Source of the DNA: VXPQ01 sp964608315
GTDB lineage: Bacteria > Bacteroidota > Rhodothermia > Rhodothermales > VXPQ01
DNA: 64,000 bases
Direction of reading: 5' to 3'
NCBI GenBank assembly: GCA_964608315.1
Contig: CAZSNF010000003.1
Coordinates: 62,001-126,000, forward strand
The position numbers and the translations under genes are program-made. The notes under the pieces were generated by a model that was not told the origin of the DNA, did not search any database, and worked only from the letters and a program-made list of their open reading frames with translations. Within the stretch, counting starts at the first letter, position 1, and each line of letters begins with the position of its first letter. Positions 34,728 to 43,619 of this stretch are shown one piece after another.

Positions 34728-36629
34728 TCATGCTCCGGATGAATCGTATTCGTAAATGCGGCCGGCCGTTTCGTCAAGGCGCGCCGAAACGCATCCCGCC
34801 ACCGCATTACACGCATAGAGCGCATCGGCCGTACGCAAATCCTCCGGAAAAAGCACGCCTTCCGCCAGGTCGTCCCGCGTATCCAGCAAAAAACGACGAT
34901 ATACCCCGGGCAGCGCGCCGGAATCCACAGGAGGGGTTATCCGGCGGGATCCGAATTGCGCGACGATATTCGTACGCGAACCCTCGGCCACTTCTCCCCG
35001 CTCATTCAGGAAAATCACCTCGTCGAAACCTTCCTGCGCGGCCTTGCGATGCAAGCGGTCGTACCGTTCCCGGCAGGTCGTTTTGTGGCGTCGGAGCGGA
35101 TCGGAGGAATCGATGCGCACGTCGGCCAGGCCCAGGCGCCATGCCCGGGACGCATGCGTTGCGGGCATGGGATGCGCAGAGACGTCGAGGTCTCCGGCAG
35201 GCCCCAGCACGGCCCGAATCCTGCGCGGAGCCGGACCGCAGGCAACCTCTCCCGCGCGACGGCGAAAAACCTGCTCGTCCCAAACGTACCCCAGCGCCCG
35301 GGCGGACATGCGCAGGCGGGCAATATGCCATTCGAGCAGCGGAACGCCGCCTGCTTCATACCGCATGGTTTCAATGAGCAACGGCGCCGAATCCCCTTCT
35401 GGTCCCCGCTCCCGCAATAGCGCCGGGGCCGACGAAGCGCCCTCAAGGCCAGACGACGACGCGCCCGCGCAGTTCGAACCGATCAAAAACCTTGCCTTGA
35501 GCAAGCACTCTTCATATTCTTTTTCCGGAACGGAATCCCACACCACGCCGCTGCCCACGCCGAGGCGGGCCTCCCCGGAACCCATCTCAACCGTCCGGAT
35601 CGCCACGTTGAATACTGCGCGATCTCCGTGCATATAACCCGTCGCGCCGCAATACGCACCGCGCGGCGCCGATTCGCAGCGGCGGATAATGTCCATGGCG
35701 CGAATCTTCGGCGCGCCTGTTACGGAGCCGCACGGAAACAAGGCGGCGAACACATCCGGCGTGGACGCGCCCGAAGACAATCGTCCTTCCACAGACGTGG
35801 TCATTTGAATAAGGGTCTCGTAGCGCTCCGTCCGACACACCTGCTCCGTGCGCACCGAACCCGGCTCGCAGCATTTGGACAAATCGTTGCGGAGCAAATC
35901 GACGATCATGATGTTCTCGGCGCGATTCTTCTCGTCCCTGGCCAGCCACTCCTCCAGGGCCTCGTCTTCCGAAACGTTGCGGCCCCTCGGCGCCGTGCCT
36001 TTCATGGGGCGGACGGCAATGCGGTCCCCCCGGCGGTCAAAAAACAATTCCGGCGAGCAACTGAGTATCTGCACGGAACCGGCGTCCACCCAGGCGGCGT
36101 AGGGCACCGGCTGGCGACGAAGCAGCGCCTCGAACAAGGGCCATGCCGCGCCGCGCGGGACAAACGACGTCAGGCCCGTGAGGTTGACCTGGTAAACATC
36201 GCCTTCCCGGATATGCTCGCGCACGGCTTCGACAAGCGCCCTGTACTCCGCCGGGTCATAGGCGAAACGTACGGAATGCGGAGCCGGAAGCGCAGAAACG
36301 TCGGGCGCGGCGCGGACGGGCGTCCAGGCCTCGCGATCACAAAAGGCCGCCATCCATACGAGAGGCGTTCGGGCCGGCTTGCAACGCATGGCCCGGTCGA
36401 AAGCAGGCGCGGCCTCGTACGCCACGAAACCCGCCACGTGCAGCCCGCTCTCCGCCGCCCGACACGCTTCTTCCAGCGCAGGCCGCACTTCATGGAGCGC
36501 ATGGGCCGCATGGATTTTTTTCAGTCCCCGCAAAACAGCCCCGCCGCATCCGTTCCACCCAGGCCCCAGCACGATCTGCCCCGGCGCTTCCGGGGCGCAT
36601 GGATCGCAAGATGGATGCAATGACTTCAT
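34728..36629 (-). CDS. pabBC: Aminodeoxychorismate synthase component I fused to aminodeoxychorismate lyase
   Basis: A 633 aa bifunctional protein for p-aminobenzoate, a folate precursor. Residues about 1-375 are PabB: VYQVNLTGLTSFVPRG, SCSPELFFDRRGDRIAVRPMKGTAPRG, IMIVDLLRNDLSK, GSVTGAPKIRAMDII and GVGSGVVWDSVPEKEYEE. The MKGTAPRG loop fits ADC rather than anthranilate synthesis. Residues about 395-633 are a class IV PLP enzyme (PabC): LLEWHIARLRMSARALGY, RRHKTTCRERYDR with the PLP lysine, EVIFLNERGEVAEGSRTNI and LPGVYRRFLL. Such fusions are known. The amidotransferase may be TrpG at 6.2 kb. A nested MITE fragment lies upstream. Confidence 0.93.
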   Translation of the reverse strand: MKSLHPSCDPCAPEAPGQIVLGPGWNGCGGAVLRGLKKIHAAHALHEVRPALEEACRAAESGLHVAGFVAYEAAPAFDRAMRCKPARTPLVWMAAFCDREAWTPVRAAPDVSALPAPHSVRFAYDPAEYRALVEAVREHIREGDVYQVNLTGLTSFVPRGAAWPLFEALLRRQPVPYAAWVDAGSVQILSCSPELFFDRRGDRIAVRPMKGTAPRGRNVSEDEALEEWLARDEKNRAENIMIVDLLRNDLSKCCEPGSVRTEQVCRTERYETLIQMTTSVEGRLSSGASTPDVFAALFPCGSVTGAPKIRAMDIIRRCESAPRGAYCGATGYMHGDRAVFNVAIRTVEMGSGEARLGVGSGVVWDSVPEKEYEECLLKARFLIGSNCAGASSSGLEGASSAPALLRERGPEGDSAPLLIETMRYEAGGVPLLEWHIARLRMSARALGYVWDEQVFRRRAGEVACGPAPRRIRAVLGPAGDLDVSAHPMPATHASRAWRLGLADVRIDSSDPLRRHKTTCRERYDRLHRKAAQEGFDEVIFLNERGEVAEGSRTNIVAQFGSRRITPPVDSGALPGVYRRFLLDTRDDLAEGVLFPEDLRTADALYACNAVAGCVSARLDETAGRIYEYDSSGA

Positions 36630-36664
36630 GCCGGGCGCTGCGCTTGCGAAAACGGGATATTCAA

Positions 36665-36747
36665 GGATACGCTGATTAAGGAACCTCTGATTAATTCTGC
36701 AAAGTTCAGAGGCTGCGAGGGGCGCGCTGGCAAGGAATGACGAAGCA
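36665..36747 (-). mobile_element. Nested, truncated TTAA-family MITE
   Basis: GGATACGCTGATTAA is one left end; immediately after its TTAA (36676-36679) begins a second end, GGAACCTCTGATTAATTC, continuing as TGCAAAGTTCAGAGGCTG to AAGGAATGACGAAGC. The second element appears to have inserted into the TTAA of the first and was then truncated. Confidence 0.75.
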
Positions 36748-36816
36748 GACAGCGTGGACGCCTTCTTTTTGTGCGGACTGTCGGATAAATACTAAACCAC
36801 TTCTCCCCGACAATCC

Positions 36817-37458
36817 TCAGGATGCCGTTGCGCGCGCTGCAACCGAGACCGCCGCATAGTAGCCGTCCCGCTCCTTGAACCAGGCTTCCCAGCGGCCTCC
36901 GTCGGCGTCCCGCGCCGTCGCCCGTCCCATCTCGAAATCCACGTCAAGGCGGAGTTGTTTCGGGGAATACCCCAGTCCTTTGCGCATCGCCTTGAGCGTG
37001 GCTTCCTTCAGCGTCCAGCATAAAATATCCGCCCGCGCCTTGTCGAGCGGCAACGCATCCGTCAGGGAAGGCTCGTCGGGATGCAACATGTATCGCTCCA
37101 GCTCGGGAGACCGCGGCGCGATGCGTTCGATATCCACCCCGATGCGCCGCGGCGATATCCCCGCGACAGCCCAGGCCCCGGAATGCGAAATGGAAAGGCG
37201 CCACCCGCCTGCGCCCACCTCGACGGCGCCGCGCTCCGTCACCCGGAGCGGAACCTCGGGCGGCGCAACGGCGAGGCGTTCGGACAGAAGCAGGCGCGCC
37301 GCCGCCCGCCCCAGCACGAATTCCCGGCGGCGCTTCGCATCCGAAAATTTTTCGGCGCGCCGCCGCTCCTCCGCGGAAAGAAGAGCCCGCATCCGGTCCC
37401 CGTTTTCGGCTTCGGCGTGGAGATAGCGCAGAACGACGTCCCCGGGCAAATCGTTCAT
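36817..37458 (-). CDS. Sfp-type 4-prime-phosphopantetheinyl transferase
   Basis: A 213 aa enzyme that attaches phosphopantetheine from CoA to carrier-protein serines. The core motifs are GVDIERIAPR (Mg-binding Asp and Glu) near residue 105 and WTLKEATLKAMRKGLGYSP near 147-165. WRLSISHSGAWAVAGIS precedes them. Length and motifs fit the Sfp/EntD/HetI broad-specificity group rather than AcpS. It is the obvious candidate to activate the ACP of the PKS at 43.6-50.7 kb, though it lies 6 kb from it and next to the STAS gene. ATG 37458 chosen. Confidence 0.92.
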   Translation of the reverse strand: MNDLPGDVVLRYLHAEAENGDRMRALLSAEERRRAEKFSDAKRRREFVLGRAAARLLLSERLAVAPPEVPLRVTERGAVEVGAGGWRLSISHSGAWAVAGISPRRIGVDIERIAPRSPELERYMLHPDEPSLTDALPLDKARADILCWTLKEATLKAMRKGLGYSPKQLRLDVDFEMGRATARDADGGRWEAWFKERDGYYAAVSVAARATAS

Positions 37459-37560
37459 GGCGCAAGAGTGTCCTGTACGCTGCTTCCCCTTGCCGCCTTG
37501 AAAAGAAGTGCGTATCCGTCAGCAGGGGATTCGAGCGATTCGCCCGGCGCGACCCGGCGC

Positions 37561-38193
37561 TCAATCCGCGTCGCCAAGCACTTCCTCCAGCGTATTTTCC
37601 GCCAGCGCAAACATGTCCGCCAGGATGCGTTGACGATGTTTCTGCAATTTTTCCACCCGTCGCCATAAGGCTTGTTCTATCGTTGCTTCCGCTTGCGCGC
37701 GCGTTTTGTCCGGGAGGGTGCAGTCGTGCCTGTATTCGTATTTCTCAATGGTGAAGGCCGCGATATCGCGCATGTTATCCGCTACGATATCCTGATCGAC
37801 CGAACGCTTGAGTTCCAGCGACTGCAATGCCCCCGGGTCCGGTTGCGAAGCATCGTCGATGTCAAGAATGGCGTCGGCCGCCGAAGCATGAATCGCGATA
37901 AGCTGATCGAAACCGCTGACGGAAAAGACGTCGTAAACCGGCCGGGTCAACGAACACAGCGCAAGTTTTACGCCCGTATTCCTGAGTTGCTTGGCCAGCG
38001 ACAGGATAATCCGGAGACCCGCGCTGCTGATATAGGTTACTTCTTCGAAATCGAGGACCAGTATCCGGGTTTTGTCGTCGCGCCCGGCCTCCAGCGCATC
38101 CTGAAACGCCGAAGCGCGGGCGCTATCGATGCGTCCCGCAAGGTGCGCGATCGCGATTCCTTCTTTCCGTTCCCAGGTAGCCTGAATATCCAT
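37561..38193 (-). CDS. STAS-domain protein with long C-terminal tail
   Basis: A 210 aa protein. Residues 1-105 are a STAS domain of the anti-anti-sigma/SpoIIAA type: GIAIAHLAGRIDSARASAFQ, ILVLDFEEVTYISSAGLRIILSLA, where the SSAG serine is the usual phosphorylation site, then GVKLALCSLTRPVYDVFSVSGFDQLI. The last 100 residues (from DDASQPDPGALQSLELKR) are helical and charged and match nothing I recognise. No kinase or phosphatase partner lies beside it. It could be part of a partner-switching pathway or a cytoskeleton-linked STAS protein. Confidence 0.8.
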   Translation of the reverse strand: MDIQATWERKEGIAIAHLAGRIDSARASAFQDALEAGRDDKTRILVLDFEEVTYISSAGLRIILSLAKQLRNTGVKLALCSLTRPVYDVFSVSGFDQLIAIHASAADAILDIDDASQPDPGALQSLELKRSVDQDIVADNMRDIAAFTIEKYEYRHDCTLPDKTRAQAEATIEQALWRRVEKLQKHRQRILADMFALAENTLEEVLGDAD

Positions 38194-38331
38194 GGCGGGT
38201 TCCTCCGTTACGATATTGTCTGCATTTGACGAAGCCGACCAGAATGACGAGTATGGCCTATCCGTAACGATAGAACTTTTCAGGTTCTGAATCAAGAACG
38301 CTCTTTGTGAAAAACAGTATAATACCCTCTT

Positions 38332-38345
38332 AAGGAACCTCTGCG
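38332..38345 (+). repeat. Solo MITE left end upstream of the Calx-beta gene
   Basis: TTAAGGAACCTCTG, about 20 bases before the start codons of the Calx-beta gene, matches the left ends at 5937 and 25597. Confidence 0.6.
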
Positions 38346-38365
38346 CCAACAATAAGGTGGAAGAA

Positions 38366-41044
38366 ATGATATGCGTGCCCCCCCCCCCCCGCATAGCCGT
38401 CCTGCGCCTGGCCGCGGCCCTGCTTTGCCTGCCGCTGCTTGCGGCCTTCCCGCGGCCGGCCGGTGCGCAGACGCCGACGACGCCGGTGATTACGATCGCG
38501 GCGGGGGCGTCTGCGGTGACAGAGGGGACGGCGGCGACATTCACGGTGATGGCGACGCCGGCTCCGGCGTCGGACCTGGTCGTGCCCCTGAAAGTGAGGG
38601 ACGCCCCGCACGCGGACTTCGTGGCCGGCATGAACGAGGGCAACAAGGCGGTGACGATCCCGGCGAACGCGACGACGGCGACGTACAGCGTCCCGACGGT
38701 GGCGGACACGACGGACGAGCCGAGCGGCCCGGCGTCGGTGGAGATCGTCGACGGCACGTTCTACAGGCCGGGGGCCGCGAACTCCGCGTCCGTGACGGTG
38801 CTGGACGACGACCCGACGTCCGCGTCATTCCATATCGCAAACGAAACCGCGGACGAGGGCAAGCTACATTTCACGGGTTCGGCGGGGAGATTCGGCGAAA
38901 CCGCCCTTATCGAGATCAAGACAGGAAGAAAGTTGTACGCCGGAGAGAGGTTGGACATTCCTTTTCATTACGACGGCAGCGAGGAAAAGAGCGATACAGC
39001 GATAAAAAGTGGGAAGTCCGCACAACTGTACTCTAAGCAGTTATTCCTCATAGGCGACGACGCTGGGACCCCGATGAATATCGATATGAGAGTGTGGGGC
39101 AAAGAGGACGCGGACGCAGACAACGATACGCTGACGATGAGCCTGGGCTCGGTGACGGCGACGGGGCTGCACGGAGGCCTGAGCGGCCCCGTCCTTACCT
39201 CCACTGGCGATCCTTCTCTTCACCACATTATCCTTGTCGACAATGATTCCTATGTCGAGGTCACAGCTGGCGGGTCGGTGACGGAGGGGACGGCGGCGAC
39301 GTTCACGCTGACGGCGAGCCCGGCGCCTGCGGCGGACCTGCCGGTGAACCTGAGTGTGTCGGATGCGCCGGGCGCGGACTTCGTGGACGCGGCGGATGAA
39401 GGCGACAAGATGGTGACGATCCCGGCGAACGCGACGACGGCGACGTACAGCGTCCCGACCGTGGCGGACAGGACGGACGAGCCGAGCGGTCCGGTGTCGG
39501 TGACGTTGCAAAGCCCCAGGCCCGGCTCCGCGCAGGACCCTGCGATGGGCGCGGGCTACGTGGTGAGCAGCCCGGCCTCTGCGTCCGTGACGGTGAACGA
39601 CGGCGGCTCCGCCGAGCCGGATATCGCGATCGCGGCGGATGCGGCTACTGTGACGGAGGGGACGGCGGCGACGTTCACGCTGACGGCGAGCCCGGCGCCT
39701 GCGGCGGACCTGCCGGTGAATCTCGTCGTGTCGGACGCGGCGGGTTCGGATTTCGCGGCGTCGGGGAACGAGGGCGCACAGACGGTGACGATCCCGGCGA
39801 ACGCGACGACGGCGACGCACAGCGTCCCGACGGCAGACGACATGACGGACGAGCCGAGCGGCGCGGCGTCGGTGGAGGTCGTCGTCGGCGCGGGCTACGG
39901 CGTGGGCGATCCGTCCACCGCTCAGGTGTCGGTTCAGGACGACGACGCGACGACGGTTACGCTGACGACGCCGGACAAGACGGCGACGGAGGGTGACGCG
40001 ACCGACACGGCTACGCTGACGGTTACGCTGAACCGGGGTCTCGTTTCGGGCGAAGCGCTGGCGGTCCCGCTCATGTTCGCGGGCGGCGCTTTGAACGCGG
40101 ACTTCACGCTTGCGCTATCGGGCAGTCTAGCGGGGGTGGCCTTCAGCGGTAGTACGCTGACGTTCACGGGTCCGATGACGGGGGCCACGGCCGCTGCCGC
40201 GACGGTGCTGCTGACCGGAAAAGAAGACGCCGACACGGAGGACGAAACGGTGACGGCGAGCCTTGGGACGCTGACGGCGACGAACCTTGGCGGGGGCGCG
40301 ACGGGCGCGGGCGACGGGTCAATCACTATAACAGACGACGACGCGAGCCCGCCGCCCGTGACCCCTCCCGTTACTCCTCCCGTAACGCCGCCTGCGACGC
40401 CCGCCGTGAGCGTGAGCCTGTCCGCGTCGCCGAACCCGACGTTCGAAGGCGAAACGATCACCGTTGCGGCGACCCTCGCGCAGCCGCTCGACAACGACGT
40501 AACCATACCTCTTGCGTTCGCCGGCGGCACGGCGGAAGCGGGCGACTACGCCGCGCTCGCCTCCATCGTGATAGAGGCGAATCAGACAAGCAACGCGGGC
40601 GCCGTCGCCACGAACGCGGACGACGACGCAGACGACGAAACGTTCACCGTCGCGCTTGGCGACCTGCCGGCAGGCGTGCAGGCGGGCGTTCCCTCGTCCG
40701 TCGAGCTGACCATTGCGGAGCTGACCCTGACGGAGGAGTCAACGTCCGCCGAACGCGACGGCGCGGAAGAAGAGATACCCGCCGCTTTCGCGCTCGAGCA
40801 GAACTATCCCAACCCGTTCAATCCGAAGACCACGATCAGGTTTTCTCTCGCGAAGGCGCAGCGCGCGCGGCTCGCCGTCTACGACGTGCTCGGCCACGAG
40901 GTGCGCGTGTTGACGCAGGGCGCGCGGCCAGCGGGGCGCTACGACGTTCCGTTCGACGCCTCCGACCTCGCCAGCGGCACGTATTTCTACGTCCTGCGTA
41001 CGGAGGAGCGGATCGCCGTAAAGACCATGGCGCTCGTCAAGTAG
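38366..41044 (+). CDS. Secreted repetitive Calx-beta domain protein with type IX sorting domain
   Basis: An 892 aa surface or secreted protein. A signal peptide (RIAVLRLAAALLCLPLLAAF, cleavage near GAQT) follows four prolines encoded by a run of 13 C. At least five Calx-beta-like modules follow, with recurring VTEGTAATFTLTASPAPAAD, VTIPANATTATYSVPT and DEPSG blocks; acidic loops would bind Ca2+. A PPVTPPVTPP linker precedes the last module. The C-terminus (FALEQNYPNPFNPKTTIRFS and later SGTYFYVLRT) is a sorting domain of the kind used for type IX export. ATG 38366 reads through the C-tract in the present length; GTG 38357 is an alternative. Probable adhesin or matrix protein; ligand unknown. 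Confidence 0.87.
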   Translation: MICVPPPPRIAVLRLAAALLCLPLLAAFPRPAGAQTPTTPVITIAAGASAVTEGTAATFTVMATPAPASDLVVPLKVRDAPHADFVAGMNEGNKAVTIPANATTATYSVPTVADTTDEPSGPASVEIVDGTFYRPGAANSASVTVLDDDPTSASFHIANETADEGKLHFTGSAGRFGETALIEIKTGRKLYAGERLDIPFHYDGSEEKSDTAIKSGKSAQLYSKQLFLIGDDAGTPMNIDMRVWGKEDADADNDTLTMSLGSVTATGLHGGLSGPVLTSTGDPSLHHIILVDNDSYVEVTAGGSVTEGTAATFTLTASPAPAADLPVNLSVSDAPGADFVDAADEGDKMVTIPANATTATYSVPTVADRTDEPSGPVSVTLQSPRPGSAQDPAMGAGYVVSSPASASVTVNDGGSAEPDIAIAADAATVTEGTAATFTLTASPAPAADLPVNLVVSDAAGSDFAASGNEGAQTVTIPANATTATHSVPTADDMTDEPSGAASVEVVVGAGYGVGDPSTAQVSVQDDDATTVTLTTPDKTATEGDATDTATLTVTLNRGLVSGEALAVPLMFAGGALNADFTLALSGSLAGVAFSGSTLTFTGPMTGATAAAATVLLTGKEDADTEDETVTASLGTLTATNLGGGATGAGDGSITITDDDASPPPVTPPVTPPVTPPATPAVSVSLSASPNPTFEGETITVAATLAQPLDNDVTIPLAFAGGTAEAGDYAALASIVIEANQTSNAGAVATNADDDADDETFTVALGDLPAGVQAGVPSSVELTIAELTLTEESTSAERDGAEEEIPAAFALEQNYPNPFNPKTTIRFSLAKAQRARLAVYDVLGHEVRVLTQGARPAGRYDVPFDASDLASGTYFYVLRTEERIAVKTMALVK
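38378..38390 (+). repeat. Homopolymeric 13-C tract at the start of the Calx-beta gene
   Basis: Thirteen consecutive C directly after the start codons, preceding the signal peptide. Two ATGs in different frames lie before it (38366 and 38371). With 13 C the first is in frame; with 12 or 15 C the second would be. Confidence 0.85.
39278..39720 (+). repeat. Identical 71 bp DNA repeats within the Calx-beta gene
   Basis: Positions 39278-39348 and 39650-39720 carry the same 71 bases (starting GTGACGGAGGGGACGGC). A second near-identical block starting GTGACGATCCCGGCG recurs at 38651, 39413 and 39783. Recombination between them would change module number in frame. Confidence 0.85.
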
Positions 41045-41059
41045 CCGGGATTCCCGTCG

Positions 41060-43570
41060 TCAGGCGCGGCGTCGGGAACTCCGAATGCCCTTTTGCGTAA
41101 TAAATTCCCGGTATCGCGCAAACGCGGCCAGCGTGGCGTCCGGCGTAAGGCCGTAATCTTTCAGGGCGTAGCGATGCCGCTTTTCCCGTCGGCGGCGCTC
41201 TGCTTGCCGGGACCGCCAGTCTTCCATTGCGTCGATGGCGGTTTGCCCGAGCGGCCAGCCGAATCGCTCGTAGATATCGCGAATAGTCGCCAGCGGATTC
41301 TCGACCAGATCGACGTAATTCACGTCCACCCATCGGTGCTCCAGTTCGGAATGGGTTTCGCGGAAGCGCACGGCGCGATCCATCATGCCGCTCATAAACG
41401 CCAATAACTCGGCGCCGAGGACTTCTCGCTGCGACGGCTTGCCGAAAAGCGAACGAATCCGTTCTGTAAGACTGCACCAGGACCCCATGAACCGGGTGGG
41501 ACTGCGATGGGTCTGGATGAAGAGGGCGTCCGGATAGGTCTCGACGAGGGTCTCCATCTCCATGAGATGAAAGGGCATCTTTAATAACCACTGCGCCCGG
41601 CGTTCCGGCTGACGCTGCCGGCGCTGCCAGGCATAGTGCTGCATCGCGCGGCGGTGAAAGGCGTAGGCGTCCCGGGAACCGTTGGCGGTCAGCCAGCGAC
41701 CGAATTCGGGAATATGGTATTGAACTGTAGTGGTCCATGCCCCGAAGGTCCTGTTCAAAATCGAAAATTCTTCTGTCGGTTCGTCGATATTGAAATCGTG
41801 AACCCCCTTGAGCAGATCGACCACTCTCAATGAATTGAATATTTCCTCGAACCGCGCCCGACGGGGATCGTCGGGAGTACCCCCTATTGCAGCGTATTCA
41901 TCCTTTGACAGGGTCGGCGCGGCGTATTCGTAGCCCCGCAGCGCCCGGAACCGTTCGTCGCGGGCCAGAAGGCAGTGCAGATATGTCGTGCCGGTGCGGT
42001 TGATTCCGACAATGAAGACCGGGCGCGTAATTTCCTCCCGTTCGATCTCCGGGTATCGCTGCCTTTCGCGGGCGAACGCAGCATTGATGCGCAATAAACG
42101 GCTCAGGTCGAAGGCGACGTCAACCAGCTTTTCCTCCAGCAGGTTGGCCTCGGGCGCTTGCAGGGCCCGGACCAGTTGCTGCAGGTTTTTACGCATCCAC
42201 GCAGGATACGTCTGTTCAAAAGAAACGCCATGGTTCTCTGCGTAACGCGCAGCCCGGTCGATCAGGCAATCGAAGTCCAGCCTGCCGTGCGACGCCGGAT
42301 ACGGCCAATCCCCCCGATGATCCCTGCCCCATTGGTAGGAGCGTCTGAGTTTGGACAACGCGCTCATCCATTTGACCGGGTGCGGACAATCCTCGCGGAA
42401 GGCGCGGTCGCAAATGGGCAGCCTGCCCTCCGGCTTGTCCTTGCTGAACCAGTATTTCCCAAAATGATCGAGCACGGGCCAGCGTCCGTGCAACGGCGAA
42501 CTTTGGCCGCGCGCCTGGCAGGCGCCCTTGAAGGATTCATAGGAGATTTCGGGAAAATAGACGCCGAAATCGGCGAGTTCGAGGTTGTAATACTCTAATT
42601 GCGGGTTGCAGCAGTGGTAGATGGTGAAACGCCGCGCGGGATTCAGGGAAATGGCCGCGTACGCTTCGCTCACCGTATCGACCGCCTCGTGGTTGGACCG
42701 GAACGTGAACCCTTCCGGCATGGATTCGCAATCGAGCACCGCGGCCAGAATCCGCATGGTCAGATCGTTCGGCTGGATATATCCCGTAGTGGACACAGCG
42801 GTTTGCGGAAGCCGGAAAATCGCCAGCGGCACGCCGACTTGCTGAGCAAACAGCAGGACCTGTTCAGACGTCAATTTGCTCCATGGGTAGCCAAGCAAAC
42901 CGAGCGGAAACATTTTCTTCATGCCGGCGAGGTCCGGTTGCATCTGGCGCTCGACGCTGCAACGCCTGAATTCATTGGCGAAAGCGAAAAAGTACTGCGG
43001 AAACACCGCCATGGTCGAGGCGAAAAACAGATGCTTGAAGCGTTGACGCAAGCATAATTCAAGCACATTGCGCAAGCTGAGCGTATTGCGCTTGCGTATG
43101 GCGACATAGGAAGTCGCAAGACTTATATCGGCGGCGAGATGATAGACTGCGTCGATCCGCCAGCAGAGATCGCTGAACTCTGCGTCGCTCAGGCCGAATC
43201 GGGACTGGCCTATGTCGCCGACCACTACGCGGATGCGCGGGGCGAAAGCCTCGTCCCAGATTTCGGCGTGTTGCAGGGCGTCGCGCAGGCGTTCGAACCC
43301 GCGTTCTTCGTTTTCCGCCCGGACGAGACAGTGCACCGTCAGGTTTTCCCGCTGCAAAAGATCGCGCAGAAGGAAACGTCCGATGAATCCGGTCGCCCCG
43401 GTCAGCAAAACCGCGCGAAAATCAGCCGGAGACGCCGGATCGGCCGGCGATCTTCGCTCGATCGCCGTACGGACGAATCGCCGCAGGGTATTGACGTCGC
43501 GCTGGCAATGGGGCGGCAAGGCGCCGACAAGCGGCGGCGCCTTGGCGTCGATGGAAGAGATTTCAGACAT
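41060..43570 (-). CDS. Thioester reductase - sulfotransferase fusion
   Basis: An 836 aa protein joining two enzymes. Residues about 50-400 form a thioester reductase of the Male-sterility/NAD-binding-4 type: TGATGFIG (57-64), VYHLAADIS, FASTMAVFPQYFF and the Tyr-x3-Lys pair in GYPWSKLTSEQ (Y228, K232). Residues about 515-790 form a sulfotransferase: PAPS 5-prime loop VGINRTGTTYLHCLLA (521-536) and 3-prime loop IQTHRSPTRFMGSW (685-698). TR domains release carrier-bound acyl chains as aldehyde or alcohol; the sulfotransferase would then add sulfate to a hydroxyl. It starts 49 bp after the PKS stop, so one transcript is likely. ATG 43570 gives the N-terminus SEISSIDAK. Confidence 0.88.
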   Translation of the reverse strand: MSEISSIDAKAPPLVGALPPHCQRDVNTLRRFVRTAIERRSPADPASPADFRAVLLTGATGFIGRFLLRDLLQRENLTVHCLVRAENEERGFERLRDALQHAEIWDEAFAPRIRVVVGDIGQSRFGLSDAEFSDLCWRIDAVYHLAADISLATSYVAIRKRNTLSLRNVLELCLRQRFKHLFFASTMAVFPQYFFAFANEFRRCSVERQMQPDLAGMKKMFPLGLLGYPWSKLTSEQVLLFAQQVGVPLAIFRLPQTAVSTTGYIQPNDLTMRILAAVLDCESMPEGFTFRSNHEAVDTVSEAYAAISLNPARRFTIYHCCNPQLEYYNLELADFGVYFPEISYESFKGACQARGQSSPLHGRWPVLDHFGKYWFSKDKPEGRLPICDRAFREDCPHPVKWMSALSKLRRSYQWGRDHRGDWPYPASHGRLDFDCLIDRAARYAENHGVSFEQTYPAWMRKNLQQLVRALQAPEANLLEEKLVDVAFDLSRLLRINAAFARERQRYPEIEREEITRPVFIVGINRTGTTYLHCLLARDERFRALRGYEYAAPTLSKDEYAAIGGTPDDPRRARFEEIFNSLRVVDLLKGVHDFNIDEPTEEFSILNRTFGAWTTTVQYHIPEFGRWLTANGSRDAYAFHRRAMQHYAWQRRQRQPERRAQWLLKMPFHLMEMETLVETYPDALFIQTHRSPTRFMGSWCSLTERIRSLFGKPSQREVLGAELLAFMSGMMDRAVRFRETHSELEHRWVDVNYVDLVENPLATIRDIYERFGWPLGQTAIDAMEDWRSRQAERRRREKRHRYALKDYGLTPDATLAAFARYREFITQKGIRSSRRRA

Positions 43571-43619
43571 GTTTCGGGATACTCTGATGCAAAATACAGG
43601 CGAGCGGTATCGACTGCTT

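Noticed and set aside
38371..39036. A 221-codon frame beginning at the second ATG before the C-tract
   Set aside because: Beyond the tract it reads out of frame with the Calx-beta protein and gives an Arg/Gly/Asp-rich sequence. The ATG matters only as an alternative start if the tract changes length.
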